From Ignavibacteriota bacterium (lineage in GTDB: Bacteria > Bacteroidota > Ignavibacteria > Tepidaquicellales > Tepidaquicellaceae): a stretch of 64,000 nucleotides of DNA. How positions within the stretch are numbered: the stretch's first letter is position 1; every line of letters begins with the position of its first letter. The notes beneath the pieces were generated by a model. That model was not told the origin of the DNA, made no database searches, and saw only the letters and a program-made list of their open reading frames with translations. This document shows positions 1 through 8,380 of this stretch, piece after piece. Made by a program: the position numbers and the translations under genes. Location of the stretch: assembly GCA_016218085.1 (NCBI GenBank), contig JACREY010000008.1, positions 310,001 to 374,000 of the forward strand, given 5' to 3'.

Positions 1-1689
1 ACCACCGTAGCATTTAGCAATAACATTTTTCCTTAAAGCGCTTATGGTCTCTCTTGCAATTACCTTAGAACCGATTGCCGCCTGTATCGCAACTTCAAAC
101 ATCTGTCTCGGTATCAGCTTTCTCAGTTTCTCGCAAAGCTTCCTTCCCCAGTAATATGCATTATCCCTGTGAATAATTGTAGATAAAGCATCTACCGGGT
201 CTCCGTTAAGCATTATATCCAGCTTCACAAGCTCGGACTTCCTGTAATCTATTATTTCGTAATCAAATGATGCATATCCCTTAGTCAGCGATTTGAGCTT
301 GTCGTAAAAATCAAATATAATTTCCGCAAGAGGGAATTCGAAATGCAAATCCACTCTCTTTGTGTCTATGTAATTTGTTGTCTTGTAAATTCCGCGCCTG
401 TCCTGTGCGAGTTTCATAATATTTCCTATGAATTCAGTCGGTACAATTATCTGTGAAGTTATGTATGGCTCTTCTATGTACTCAATTTTCACCGCATCGG
501 GCATCATTGCAGGATTGTCCACAAGCACTACTTCTCCGTCTGTCTGGTAAACTTTGTATTCCACGTTCGGAACAGTTGTAATAATGGATAAATCATATTC
601 CCGCTCGAGTCTTTCCTGAATAATTTCAAGATGAAGCAAACCTAAAAATCCGCATCTGAACCCGAATCCAAGAGCAACGGATGTTTCCGGCTCGAATGTT
701 AATGCCGCATCATTTAATTTCAGCTTTGATAAAGAATCCCTCAGGTTCTCGAATTCATTTGCCTGAGTGGGATATATTCCGCTGAATACCATCGGCTTTA
801 CTTCCTTATAACCCGGTAGCGGCTCTGATGCAGGATTATCTGCATTCAAAATTGTATCACCTACCTTTGAATCATTTACATCCTTTACATTTGCTATCAT
901 GTATCCAACATCGCCCGATTTAAGAAATCCTGTCCTCTGACGTGTCATCTTCAGGTGTCCCAGCTCTTCCGCTTCAAATACTTTTCCGTTTGCATGGAAT
1001 TGTATTTTGTCTCCCTCTTTAATCTCTCCTTCGAATACTCTCAGATAAACGACTACACCACGGTAAATATCAAAAATTGAATCGAAGATTAAAGCTCTTA
1101 AAGGCTTTTCATATTTTACTTCTGGCGGAGGTATTCTTTTTACAATAGCGTCCAATACCTCGTCTATTCCTATTCCGGCTTTTGCACTGACGGCTAATAT
1201 ATCTTCCTTTTTGCCGCCTATAAGCTCCACAATCTGCTCTTTAACCTCATCCACCATAGCGCTCTGCAAATCAATCTTATTTAAAACAGGAATAATCTCT
1301 AATCCCTGGTCTATAGCAAGATATAAATTGCTGATTGTCTGTGCTTCTATTCCCTGTGTGGCATCCACAACCAGAAGCGCGCCTTCGCATGCTGCTAACG
1401 AACGAGAAACCTCGTATGTAAAATCAACATGCCCCGGTGTGTCTATCAGGTTAAGAATGTAATCCTTGCCCTCCTGTGCTCTGTGAATCATTTGTATTGC
1501 ATGAAGCTTTATGGTTATACCACGCTCCTGCTCAAGATCCATGTCATCGAGCACCTGCTTTATCATGTTCCTTTTCTCTATTGTACCCGTTTTTTCAAGC
1601 AGTCTGTCTGCAAGCGTCGATTTTCCGTGGTCTATGTGGGCTATTATACAAAAATTTCGTATGTTGTTCTCTTGCACTTCTTTCCTCAT
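1..1689 (-). CDS. lepA: Elongation factor 4 (LepA), 3' end cut by window edge
   Basis: Ribosome-associated GTPase that back-translocates or remodels stalled ribosomes. The frame is open from ATG at 1689 to the window edge (563 codons). Families run to about 600 residues, so roughly the last 35 are missing. The G1 loop AHIDHGKST lies at residues 17-25, the effector region with ERGITIK near 55-61, G3 DTPGH at 83-87, and G4 NKID near 137. The visible end carries the LepA-specific C-terminal signature [18 protein letters not shown], which separates it from EF-G and EF-Tu. It lies downstream of the small histone-like gene on the same strand, with a hairpin between them. Identification is secure; only the end is unseen. 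Confidence 0.97.
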   Translation of the reverse strand, partial: MRKEVQENNIRNFCIIAHIDHGKSTLADRLLEKTGTIEKRNMIKQVLDDMDLEQERGITIKLHAIQMIHRAQEGKDYILNLIDTPGHVDFTYEVSRSLAACEGALLVVDATQGIEAQTISNLYLAIDQGLEIIPVLNKIDLQSAMVDEVKEQIVELIGGKKEDILAVSAKAGIGIDEVLDAIVKRIPPPEVKYEKPLRALIFDSIFDIYRGVVVYLRVFEGEIKEGDKIQFHANGKVFEAEELGHLKMTRQRTGFLKSGDVGYMIANVKDVNDSKVGDTILNADNPASEPLPGYKEVKPMVFSGIYPTQANEFENLRDSLSKLKLNDAALTFEPETSVALGFGFRCGFLGLLHLEIIQERLEREYDLSIITTVPNVEYKVYQTDGEVVLVDNPAMMPDAVKIEYIEEPYITSQIIVPTEFIGNIMKLAQDRRGIYKTTNYIDTKRVDLHFEFPLAEIIFDFYDKLKSLTKGYASFDYEIIDYRKSELVKLDIMLNGDPVDALSTIIHRDNAYYWGRKLCEKLRKLIPRQMFEVAIQAAIGSKVIARETISALRKNVIAKCYGG

Positions 1690-1697
1690 TTATATAA

Positions 1698-1729
1698 AGA
1701 GGCTGCCATAAGTTAATAAGACAGCCTCT
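1698..1729 (-). terminator. Hairpin between histone-like gene and lepA
   Basis: An 8-bp perfect stem (1698-1705 pairing with 1722-1729, AGAGGCTG/CAGCCTCT) with a 16-nt loop lies just after the minus-strand histone-like gene and 9 bp before the lepA start codon. On the minus strand it is followed by only a weak T-rich stretch. It may be an attenuating terminator or an mRNA 3'-end stem rather than a strong terminator. Confidence 0.45.
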
Positions 1730-1760
1730 CTATAAACTTAAAATTTATCGATTCTTTTAA

Positions 1761-1949
1761 TTAGGCACCTGTTTTTCTCTGTGACCTTAAATCCTGGATG
1801 TCTTTTCTGATGTCAGCAGCTAATTTCCTTAAATTGTTTAACTCTTTTCTTAACCTGGTTCCGGCTGCATTCTGCCCCTTGTTGTAAAATTTTTCGAGAT
1901 CAACTTTCATCCCATCAAGTATTGCCTGTAATTGTGAAAATTTTTCCAT
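1761..1949 (-). CDS. Small histone H1/Hc1-like DNA-binding protein
   Basis: A 62-residue, lysine/arginine-rich, wholly helical protein. The pattern DKFYNKGNSAAGTR-like, seen here as EKFYNKGQNAAGTRLRKEL, followed by a basic helix and the tail SQRKTGA matches the short Hc1-type histone-like proteins common in Bacteroidota. These are thought to bind DNA nonspecifically in the nucleoid. It has its own AT-rich upstream region (1950-2243) and is transcribed toward lepA, separated from it by a hairpin. The assignment rests on pattern recognition of a short protein; length and basic character agree with the family. Confidence 0.75.
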   Translation of the reverse strand: MEKFSQLQAILDGMKVDLEKFYNKGQNAAGTRLRKELNNLRKLAADIRKDIQDLRSQRKTGA

Positions 1950-2243
1950 TTTTTTCTCCTTGTTGATGTTTTTGTTAAACGTGGTTTAATATAGCTATTA
2001 TTTTTGAATATTTTAATGAATTTCAGCTAATTTTTATGGATTTTATATTTTAATGTTTTTTTCAGAAAACTGTCCCGGATCCCGCAAACCCTGTTATTAA
2101 CTAAAAATTAAATAAATTAATTTATATAAACAATAAAAATAAAATTATTTAATGATTTCTTTGTATTTTTGACTTATGCCGCTAATTTGGCTTTTTTCAG
2201 TGATTTTTTACTGCTAAATTTGCATAAATCAAATCTCTGAATT

Positions 2244-3344
2244 ATGATAATTCCTGAATTTATTAAGAACCTTAAACCCTATGTTCCCGGTAGACCTATC
2301 GAGGAAATTCAGAAAGAATACGGACTTAAAACTATTCATAAAATTGCATCAAACGAAAACCCCCTCGGTCCTTCGCCAAAAGCTGTTGAAGCTATGCTTT
2401 CTGTTGCGTCAGGACTTAACAGGTATCCCGATATTGGGGCTTTGGAGTTAAGAGGAAAAATTGCCGAAAAATTTAATGTGAAAATCGAAAATATTGCAGT
2501 CGGAAACGGCAGCGAAGGCATTATGGCTAATATTCTGCGCAGCTTCCTCTGCGAAGGCGATGAAATGATTACCTCAAAAGCAACTTTCATTGGTTTTCAG
2601 GTCTTGGCTCGCGGAAGAGCAAATAAATTTATAGAAGTCCCGATGAACCACGAAGATTATAAATTCGACTTGAATGCTATTTTGAAACATATAAATCAAA
2701 AAACTAAAGTTATTTATCTCTGCAATCCAAATAATCCTACCGGTACTATCTTTACAAAATCCGAATTCGATGATTTCATAAAAAATGTTCCTGAAAACGT
2801 TCTCGTGATTATGGACGAAGCCTATTTCGAATACGCTGAAGATAAAACCGAATATCCGGACTCATTACAGTACCGGCTCGATAACGTTATCACACTTCGC
2901 ACTTTTTCTAAAATATATGGAATTGCAGGCGCCAGAATCGGCTATGGATTCGGACATAAAGAACTTATGGAAACAATTATGAAAGTCAAACTGCCTTTCG
3001 AACCCGGCAATATGGCTCAGGCAGGTGCTGTCGCTGCACTCGATGACGTTGAATTCATTGATAAATCAAAAAAACTGAATAAAGACGGTTATGAATATTT
3101 CTTAGCGGAACTCGGCAAAATATCCGGAGAAAAGAATTTTAAAGTCATCCCGTCCTATGCAAATTTCCTGATGCTCGATTTGGGAAATCCCGAAAGAGTG
3201 AACAAAATTAATGAATCTTTTTTAAAAGAAGGCGTTATTATCCGCCCCCTCATCGCATTCGGACTTCCGCATTGCATCAGAATCACTATGGGACTTAATG
3301 AAGAAAACGAAGCATTCATTAATTCATTTAAAAAATTTATTTGA
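2244..3344 (+). CDS. hisC: Histidinol-phosphate aminotransferase
   Basis: PLP-dependent class I/II aminotransferase converting imidazole acetol phosphate and glutamate to histidinol phosphate in histidine synthesis. It is full length at 366 residues. Visible motifs are SNENPLGPSP near 36-45, NPNNPTG at 161-167, the cofactor-ring aspartate D191 in MDEAY, the Schiff-base lysine K223 in RTFSKIYG, and ARIGYG just after it. The gene stands alone: no other his genes lie in the window, so histidine genes are probably scattered. Related aromatic aminotransferases share these motifs, so some breadth of substrate cannot be excluded. Confidence 0.93.
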   Translation: MIIPEFIKNLKPYVPGRPIEEIQKEYGLKTIHKIASNENPLGPSPKAVEAMLSVASGLNRYPDIGALELRGKIAEKFNVKIENIAVGNGSEGIMANILRSFLCEGDEMITSKATFIGFQVLARGRANKFIEVPMNHEDYKFDLNAILKHINQKTKVIYLCNPNNPTGTIFTKSEFDDFIKNVPENVLVIMDEAYFEYAEDKTEYPDSLQYRLDNVITLRTFSKIYGIAGARIGYGFGHKELMETIMKVKLPFEPGNMAQAGAVAALDDVEFIDKSKKLNKDGYEYFLAELGKISGEKNFKVIPSYANFLMLDLGNPERVNKINESFLKEGVIIRPLIAFGLPHCIRITMGLNEENEAFINSFKKFI

Positions 3345-3383
3345 TTAAAGAAAGCTCTTGCACTTAATAAAGATTGTGTTCTT

Positions 3384-3480
3384 AACTTTATAACCTTATA
3401 ACTTTATAACCTTATAACTTTATAAACTTATTACGCTCTTACTTTATAAACTTTACAAACTTTACAAACTTTATAAACTA
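3384..3480. repeat. AT-rich tandem minisatellite (16-bp then 9-bp units)
   Basis: Three copies of a 16-bp unit (AACTTTATAACCTTAT, third copy with one change) occupy 3384-3431. A degenerate 16-mer follows, then three 9-bp units AAACTTTA(C/T) at 3148+200 to 3174+200 (that is 3348-3374 shifted: the units lie at 3448-3474), ending against the start codon of the UPF0316 gene. The 9-mer looks like a core of the 16-mer, suggesting slippage. It occupies the 5' untranslated region of the downstream gene. Confidence 0.85.
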
Positions 3481-3481
3481 A

Positions 3482-4000
3482 ATGGACTTATCTTTCCTGT
3501 TAGGTGCTCTCCTCATTATGAGTCTCCGCATTATTGACGTTTCACTTGGTACTATACGTACTCTTGTCACCGTTCAGGGGAAAAAATATATTGCCGCCGC
3601 TATTGGATTCTTCGAAGTCACTATCTGGGTAATTGCTATAAGACATATTATGCAGAATCTCGATAACCTCTGGAATATTCTCGGTTATTCCACCGGCTTT
3701 GCTCTCGGCACTATCATCGGCATCTCACTCGAACAGATGCTCGGCTCGGGTTATCTTCAGCTCTATATTTTCTCTATGAACTATGCGGACAGTATCGCAG
3801 ATGAACTCAGAAAAAATAAAATCGGCGTAACACTCCTTCCGGGCGAAGGAGGAAGCGGGGGAGTCGCTATACTGATGGTTCTTATAACCCGGAAAAGAAA
3901 AAAAGAACTTCTTAAAATTATAGATAACATTGACCCGTCTGCGTTCATCTCCGTCCAGACAGCTACCCCGTATAGGGGCTATATACATTCTGGAAAGTAA
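3482..4000 (+). CDS. UPF0316 / DUF2179-type membrane protein
   Basis: 172-residue protein with about three N-terminal membrane helices (residues 3-22, 38-60, 66-90) and a soluble alpha/beta C-terminal half (about 100-172) of the DUF2179 type. The N-terminal pattern MSLRIIDVSLGTIRTL is characteristic of UPF0316 proteins. No biochemical function is established for the family. The ATG at 3482 directly abuts an AT-rich repeat tract, leaving no obvious Shine-Dalgarno sequence. The next gene, terC, is convergent. Confidence 0.85.
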   Translation: MDLSFLLGALLIMSLRIIDVSLGTIRTLVTVQGKKYIAAAIGFFEVTIWVIAIRHIMQNLDNLWNILGYSTGFALGTIIGISLEQMLGSGYLQLYIFSMNYADSIADELRKNKIGVTLLPGEGGSGGVAILMVLITRKRKKELLKIIDNIDPSAFISVQTATPYRGYIHSGK

Positions 4001-4087
4001 TAATTAATTTATTTTAAAAAAAAGAGAGATAAAACGCTCTCCGCTCTTAACATCAAAAAAACCTTTTCTTTCCGCTTTTTCCGCGTG

Positions 4088-5011
4088 CTATGATTTTGCT
4101 CTTTTCTTCTTCATAAACATCGAAGCGAGCATAGATGATGATAAAACAAGAAGCAGCACTGCAAGCGATATGCCGACTGAAATCGGAAAAAAATCCGCAA
4201 TCAGCATCTTTATTCCGATAAATACAAGAATGATAGATAATCCTAACCTCAGGTATTTGAATTTATCCATCACTCCCGCCAGTGCGAAATAAAGCGAGCG
4301 AAGCCCGAGAATTGCAAATGCATTTGAAGTGAATACTATGAATGTGTCCTGTGTTATTGCAAGTATAGCGGGAATGGAATCGAATGCAAAAACCAGGTCG
4401 GTCGTCTCTACTACCAGCAGTACTATGAAAAGTGGAGTTGCTAATAGTCCTGTTTTTTTCTTGATGAAAAACCTGTCCTTCTCGTAGTTCTGTGAAACCG
4501 GAAATATTTTCTTGAAAAATTTTACAACCGGATTTTTATCCGGCTCGATTTTCTCCTCTTTGTGAAATGCCATCTTTGCTCCTGTGAATACAAGGAATGC
4601 ACCGAATAATAGCAATATCCAGTGGAATTTTACTATCAGTGCCGCTCCTAAAGCAATGAGTGCGCCTCTCATCAGCAAAGCTCCCACTATCCCGTAATAT
4701 AAAACCTTGTGCTGGTATTTTCCGGGTACGTTGAAAAATGAGAAAAGCAAAACAAATACGAAAATGTTATCCACGCTTAGCGCCTTCTCGAGTAAATATC
4801 CGGTGAGGAATTCCATCCCTTTCTCGTATCCGGCAAAATGAAATACTCCGAGATTGAATATTACTGCGAGAGATATCCATATGCCGCTCCATAGAAGCGC
4901 TTCTTTATAATGAATTTCATGGGACTTTCTGTTAAAAACTCCTAAATCTATCCCGAGCATTATTATTAAAAATATTAAAAATCCTACCCAGCCCGTAAAT
5001 CCTATTTCCAC
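4088..5011 (-). CDS. TerC/Alx family membrane protein
   Basis: 307-residue polytopic protein with about nine membrane helices. Hallmarks are the segment LEKALSVDNIFVFVLLF (near residues 75-90) and the later VETTDLVFAFDSIPAILAIT; their acidic intramembrane residues are thought to bind metal. The family includes E. coli Alx and is associated with Mn homeostasis and with metalation of secreted proteins. Full length compared with Alx (about 320). It is transcribed alone and is divergent from the DUF3298 gene, with about 100 bp between their starts. Confidence 0.9.
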   Translation of the reverse strand: MEIGFTGWVGFLIFLIIMLGIDLGVFNRKSHEIHYKEALLWSGIWISLAVIFNLGVFHFAGYEKGMEFLTGYLLEKALSVDNIFVFVLLFSFFNVPGKYQHKVLYYGIVGALLMRGALIALGAALIVKFHWILLLFGAFLVFTGAKMAFHKEEKIEPDKNPVVKFFKKIFPVSQNYEKDRFFIKKKTGLLATPLFIVLLVVETTDLVFAFDSIPAILAITQDTFIVFTSNAFAILGLRSLYFALAGVMDKFKYLRLGLSIILVFIGIKMLIADFFPISVGISLAVLLLVLSSSMLASMFMKKKRAKS

Positions 5012-5115
5012 TTTATATTTTTTATTTGCTTGAATTTAATTAAAAAGTAAAGCATTTGATATGTATTTATATTGATAATTTAAAATCATATTTTTACACA
5101 GCAAAATTAATTTAT

Positions 5116-5853
5116 ATGAATAAAATGAAAATAACTTTAGCATTAATCCTGGTTTTTATTGCCTCTGCAGTTTTTGCACAGGAATATAAAATGATTACAA
5201 AGGAAATTAAAGACAGCTCTGAGGCAGGAAAATACTGGTATTCCGCAAAGTATCCGCAGGTCGATGGAATGCCGAATAAGCAGATTCAAAGCGCGATTAA
5301 CGAATCAATTTTTAAAACCGTCGATAAATGCCTCGGTGATTTCAGGAAGGATATGAGCGAGTGGGAAGTGCCTTATGAGCTTACTGAAGTTAACAGCTTT
5401 ATGGATATAAACTATGAAAGCTTCGTCCTGAACGAAGACCTGTTCAGCTTTTCATTCGAAGTATATACGTATTATGCAGGCGCCGCCCATCCTAACAGCT
5501 ATACAATTTCACATAACTGGAATATGAAAAATGGAAAATTCCTGACATTCAGCGGACTGTTTAAAAAAAATTCCGGGTATCTTGAAAAAATTTCCAAATT
5601 CTGCATAGAAAACCTGAAACTGCAGGCAAAAATGAGCGATTATGAAATGATTGATGATATGCTTCAGTCAGGCGCCGGCCCGAACGATTCAAACTTTATG
5701 AATTTCAATTTTTTTCAAAAAGGAATGCTCATTACTTTCGACAGGTATCAGGTAGCACCTTATGCCGCAGGTACTCAATACGTTCTAATTCCTTACATAG
5801 CCTTTTATGAAATGCTGACAGAAGACTGCTTCCTGAATAAATTCAACTATTAG
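5116..5853 (+). CDS. Exported DUF3298 (RsiV/PdaC C-terminal-like) protein
   Basis: The reading frame extends to 5056, but ATG 5116 gives a clean signal peptide (MNKMKITLALILVFIASAVFAQ), so that start is chosen; 5125 is also possible. The mature protein is about 225 residues. It carries YYAGAAHPN and later FDRYQVAPYAAGTQYV..PY, the two hallmark blocks of the DUF3298 domain found in RsiV (lysozyme-sensing anti-sigma factor) and PdaC-like proteins. It lacks a transmembrane anchor or anti-sigma domain, so it is probably a periplasmic binding protein of unknown ligand. Confidence 0.75.
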   Translation: MNKMKITLALILVFIASAVFAQEYKMITKEIKDSSEAGKYWYSAKYPQVDGMPNKQIQSAINESIFKTVDKCLGDFRKDMSEWEVPYELTEVNSFMDINYESFVLNEDLFSFSFEVYTYYAGAAHPNSYTISHNWNMKNGKFLTFSGLFKKNSGYLEKISKFCIENLKLQAKMSDYEMIDDMLQSGAGPNDSNFMNFNFFQKGMLITFDRYQVAPYAAGTQYVLIPYIAFYEMLTEDCFLNKFNY

Positions 5854-5878
5854 AAATTAATAAAACGAAAAAAACAAA

Positions 5879-5992
5879 TGCGGACGGATGGAATGGCACG
5901 TACTCGACTGGAACACAAACGCAATCAGATTCTACAAAAACCTCGGAGCAGAAGAACTAAAAGAATGGAAGTATTTTAGGGTGAGTTTATGA
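5879..5992 (+). pseudogene. C-terminal remnant of a GNAT acetyltransferase
   Basis: The plus-strand frame here has no start codon and a stop 18 bp upstream of the homologous part. It reads CGRMEWHVLDWN, then NAIRFYKNLGAEEL, then KEWKYFRV and a stop at 5990. This is the C-terminal acetyl-CoA-binding helix and last strands of a spermidine/amino-acid type GNAT N-acetyltransferase. About 130 N-terminal residues are missing; upstream is the end of an unrelated gene. It abuts, and by 3 bp overlaps, the end of the methyltransferase gene, so it marks the left edge of the restriction-modification island. I read the remnant by eye; no frameshift is visible inside it. Confidence 0.75.
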
Positions 5993-7300
5993 GATTTTAT
6001 TATTTTTTTTCTTTTTATTTGTTTTATATAGTTTTTTATTTTTTTCGCAAACAACTAAAGTTTCAATTCCAAAAGGTTTTTCGCATACAATTATATATTC
6101 TTTAGTCATAGTGCTTCGTTTTATTCCTGTTTGATTTGACGGTGAATTTAAGCTTGGCATAGATTTATTTGCAAGAAATCTTTCATAAGTTAGTAAATGT
6201 CTAAAACCATTTTCTTCGAATTTTTCAGCAATAAACTGATCAGTTGGTAAAATAACATCTTTTACCATTCTATTACCTACAATGTAAATAATTTTTCCAC
6301 CTTTTTTAACACTTTTTGAAACATCAATTATTGATTTTTCCAAATCATAATAAAAAGCTGAAACCTCTAAAGCCCTTTTTGGAGATTCCTTTTCAATTTG
6401 ATTAATGTAAAATGATAAAATTCCTTTTGAATATTTTTCTTTAGCAATTTTGCCACCCATTAGCATAGTATCTATTTTTCGTGCATATGCTATTCCTAAC
6501 CATTCATTTGTTAAAGTTGAAAATTGACCGTATGCTACTGTAGTTCTACTATCACCATATGGAGGGCTAGTTAGTACAACATCAAAATATTTTTCTTTTT
6601 TCGGAAATTCGGAATAACCAAAATTAAATTTTGCATTATCCAATAATGGATAATAATAATTTTCATAAATAAAAATTGCTTTATCTAATTTAGCAGAAAA
6701 TATATCAATGCAATTAGGATTAAACTTTTTCATTGCATCTTCTTTCATTCTGAATAATTTAAATTCACCATTTCGAGTATATGAACTCTCTCTAATGGTT
6801 TCAGAATATGGAACCATCATAAATCTACGTATATTCTCATTTGAAATTGTAAATATGAGTGATTTAATTATTGCCAATTCTATCTTACTTTGTTCAGGAA
6901 ACCAAAAATCTATATTATAAACATTAGGTATATCTAGTTTTACATCAATTTCATTATTAATTGTATATTTGTATAATTTATCTTTTATAATACTTACATT
7001 TTCTTTCAAATCTGATGGATTTATTTTAATAAATTTTGCACTTGTAATTAAAATTGCTAGAGGATTAATATCAAATCCTTCCATTTCTTTTAATCCTCTA
7101 TCTAAACCCACAATAAATGATGAGCCTGATCCGCAATAAGGATCTAATAATTTTCCACTTTTTATATTTAATTCCTTAAATATTTCTATTCCGATTTGTG
7201 GAATCATAGTAGCTGGATACCTATGTAAATTTGGGTAGCTTGTACCATATGATTGACCAGTAAAATCATATTTATTATTTCTTAATATTCTGTATTTCAT
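5987..7300 (-). CDS. Type II DNA methyltransferase, probable N4-cytosine
   Basis: 437-residue modification enzyme. An AdoMet-binding motif I, LLDPYCGSGSS (DPYCGSG at residues 53-59), comes first, preceded by a region X-like stretch (LHRYPATMIPQI). The catalytic motif IV TSPPYGDSRTT lies near residue 245. SPPY rather than D/NPPY favours N4-cytosine methylation, as in M.MvaI and M.BcnI; the motif order is permuted relative to classical beta-class enzymes. It overlaps the upstream endonuclease gene by ATGA, so the two are translationally coupled. Base composition is clearly more AT-rich than the flanking core genes, indicating acquisition. Target sequence is not readable from the protein. Confidence 0.85.
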   Translation of the reverse strand: MKYRILRNNKYDFTGQSYGTSYPNLHRYPATMIPQIGIEIFKELNIKSGKLLDPYCGSGSSFIVGLDRGLKEMEGFDINPLAILITSAKFIKINPSDLKENVSIIKDKLYKYTINNEIDVKLDIPNVYNIDFWFPEQSKIELAIIKSLIFTISNENIRRFMMVPYSETIRESSYTRNGEFKLFRMKEDAMKKFNPNCIDIFSAKLDKAIFIYENYYYPLLDNAKFNFGYSEFPKKEKYFDVVLTSPPYGDSRTTVAYGQFSTLTNEWLGIAYARKIDTMLMGGKIAKEKYSKGILSFYINQIEKESPKRALEVSAFYYDLEKSIIDVSKSVKKGGKIIYIVGNRMVKDVILPTDQFIAEKFEENGFRHLLTYERFLANKSMPSLNSPSNQTGIKRSTMTKEYIIVCEKPFGIETLVVCEKNKKLYKTNKKKKNNKIS

Positions 7301-7980
7301 GCAATAATCTTCGTTTCTTTAAATAAATAAATTAATTTATTTTCTTTAGCTCTGAATCCTGTACCATGATTTCTAGCCATTGTACCTTTTTCATGTAATC
7401 GTAAATCAACTTGAATATTTTGTTCTCTGAATTGATCATATAATAATTCAGGTGAAGTCCCTTTTAATAATCTTGCATTCGTAAATCTAAAATATTCAAT
7501 ACCATCTCTTTCTTCAGTTTCAGCATTGACTAATATTAAAGCAGGTATTTTACTTTCAAATCTTTTTGATAATGTTTTTAAATCCCAATTAACAATTAAC
7601 TTACCGGATTTATGTAAAATTGATATTTTATCTTTTTCAACATCAAGAAATAAACCAGCACTATTAGGTTTAAATGACATTGTATAATACAATCCAATTC
7701 TTCCGTTGCTATCTTTACTTCCATATTTTTTAATTGCTTCCAATGGTTTCATTATCCAACATTTTCTATTGAATGTAAAAAGAGTAATCATACTTGTTGC
7801 ACCACTTCTATGCGCTTTAAGTTCAGCACCTTTTATATCAGGCAGAGCAATATTATTTTCTTTCATCCCTAATTCTTGTTCCAAAGTATGACCTATGCCA
7901 GTTGGACCTTTTCTATGCGATTTTACATATCCTTTTTTCTTCAAGATTTTAAATTTCTCAACAAACTTATCAATATTCAT
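7297..7980 (-). CDS. MvaI/BcnI-family type II restriction endonuclease
   Basis: 227-residue protein. It starts with a basic region leading to GPTGIGHTLEQELG (about 25-38), a signature of the MvaI/BcnI family. The proposed active site follows as D48-x4-E53-x-K55 (in PDIKGAELKAHR), the arrangement seen in this monomeric endonuclease family, which cuts CCWGG or CCSGG. Its length fits (MvaI and BcnI are about 240-250). The gene is first in the minus-strand pair and its stop overlaps the methyltransferase start. The specificity is a guess from family membership only. Very AT-rich composition marks it as recently acquired. Confidence 0.85.
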   Translation of the reverse strand: MNIDKFVEKFKILKKKGYVKSHRKGPTGIGHTLEQELGMKENNIALPDIKGAELKAHRSGATSMITLFTFNRKCWIMKPLEAIKKYGSKDSNGRIGLYYTMSFKPNSAGLFLDVEKDKISILHKSGKLIVNWDLKTLSKRFESKIPALILVNAETEERDGIEYFRFTNARLLKGTSPELLYDQFREQNIQVDLRLHEKGTMARNHGTGFRAKENKLIYLFKETKIIA

Positions 7981-8380
7981 TAGATTATTTTTTTAATTAA
8001 TTTAAATTACATCATTATGTTGATTTGTTCAAGTAAGATAATTCCTTTTTTTTTATTGTTTTTATTTTACTATAATCACTATTACATCATCCTAACACCC
8101 ACTCTTTTCCATCCCGATTAATTCACTGGCTGAATTTATCGCTTGACTGTTTTCAATAATTTAAATAGTTTTATTACGGGGATTCGGTTAGCCGATTATT
8201 TCCGTTATGAATAAAGTTATGAGGAGAGCAAAAAATCATCATTCCATTCCTTTTTGCCTGAAATGATTCGGTTAGTCATTTTTCATTCATATTCTTTTGA
8301 ATCCCGTCCGTTTTCAGGTATTTTAATAAAATAGTCAGTTTTCTATATGCTTTAAGCGGTTGAATTTCAACCTTTTATCG
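7981..8380. other. Non-coding stretch upstream of the restriction gene and repeat array
   Basis: No supportable gene. It holds the presumed promoter of the minus-strand restriction operon in the very AT-rich part up to about 8090. The remainder contains two copies of GATTCGGTTAG(C/T)C at 8181-8193 and 8265-8277 (84 bp apart), a small stem GCAAAAA/TTTTTGC (8228-8234 with 8251-8257), a second crossing pairing AATCAT/ATGATT (8234-8239 with 8263-8268), and a 7-bp palindrome GGTTGAA-T-TTCAACC at 8358-8372. These could belong to a structured RNA or a degraded element; nothing proves either. Confidence 0.4.

Noticed and set aside
1211-1711. Plus-strand ORFs of 66-95 residues
   Set aside because: They lie antisense to the conserved GTPase domain of lepA and have Ser/Leu/Phe-rich shadow composition.
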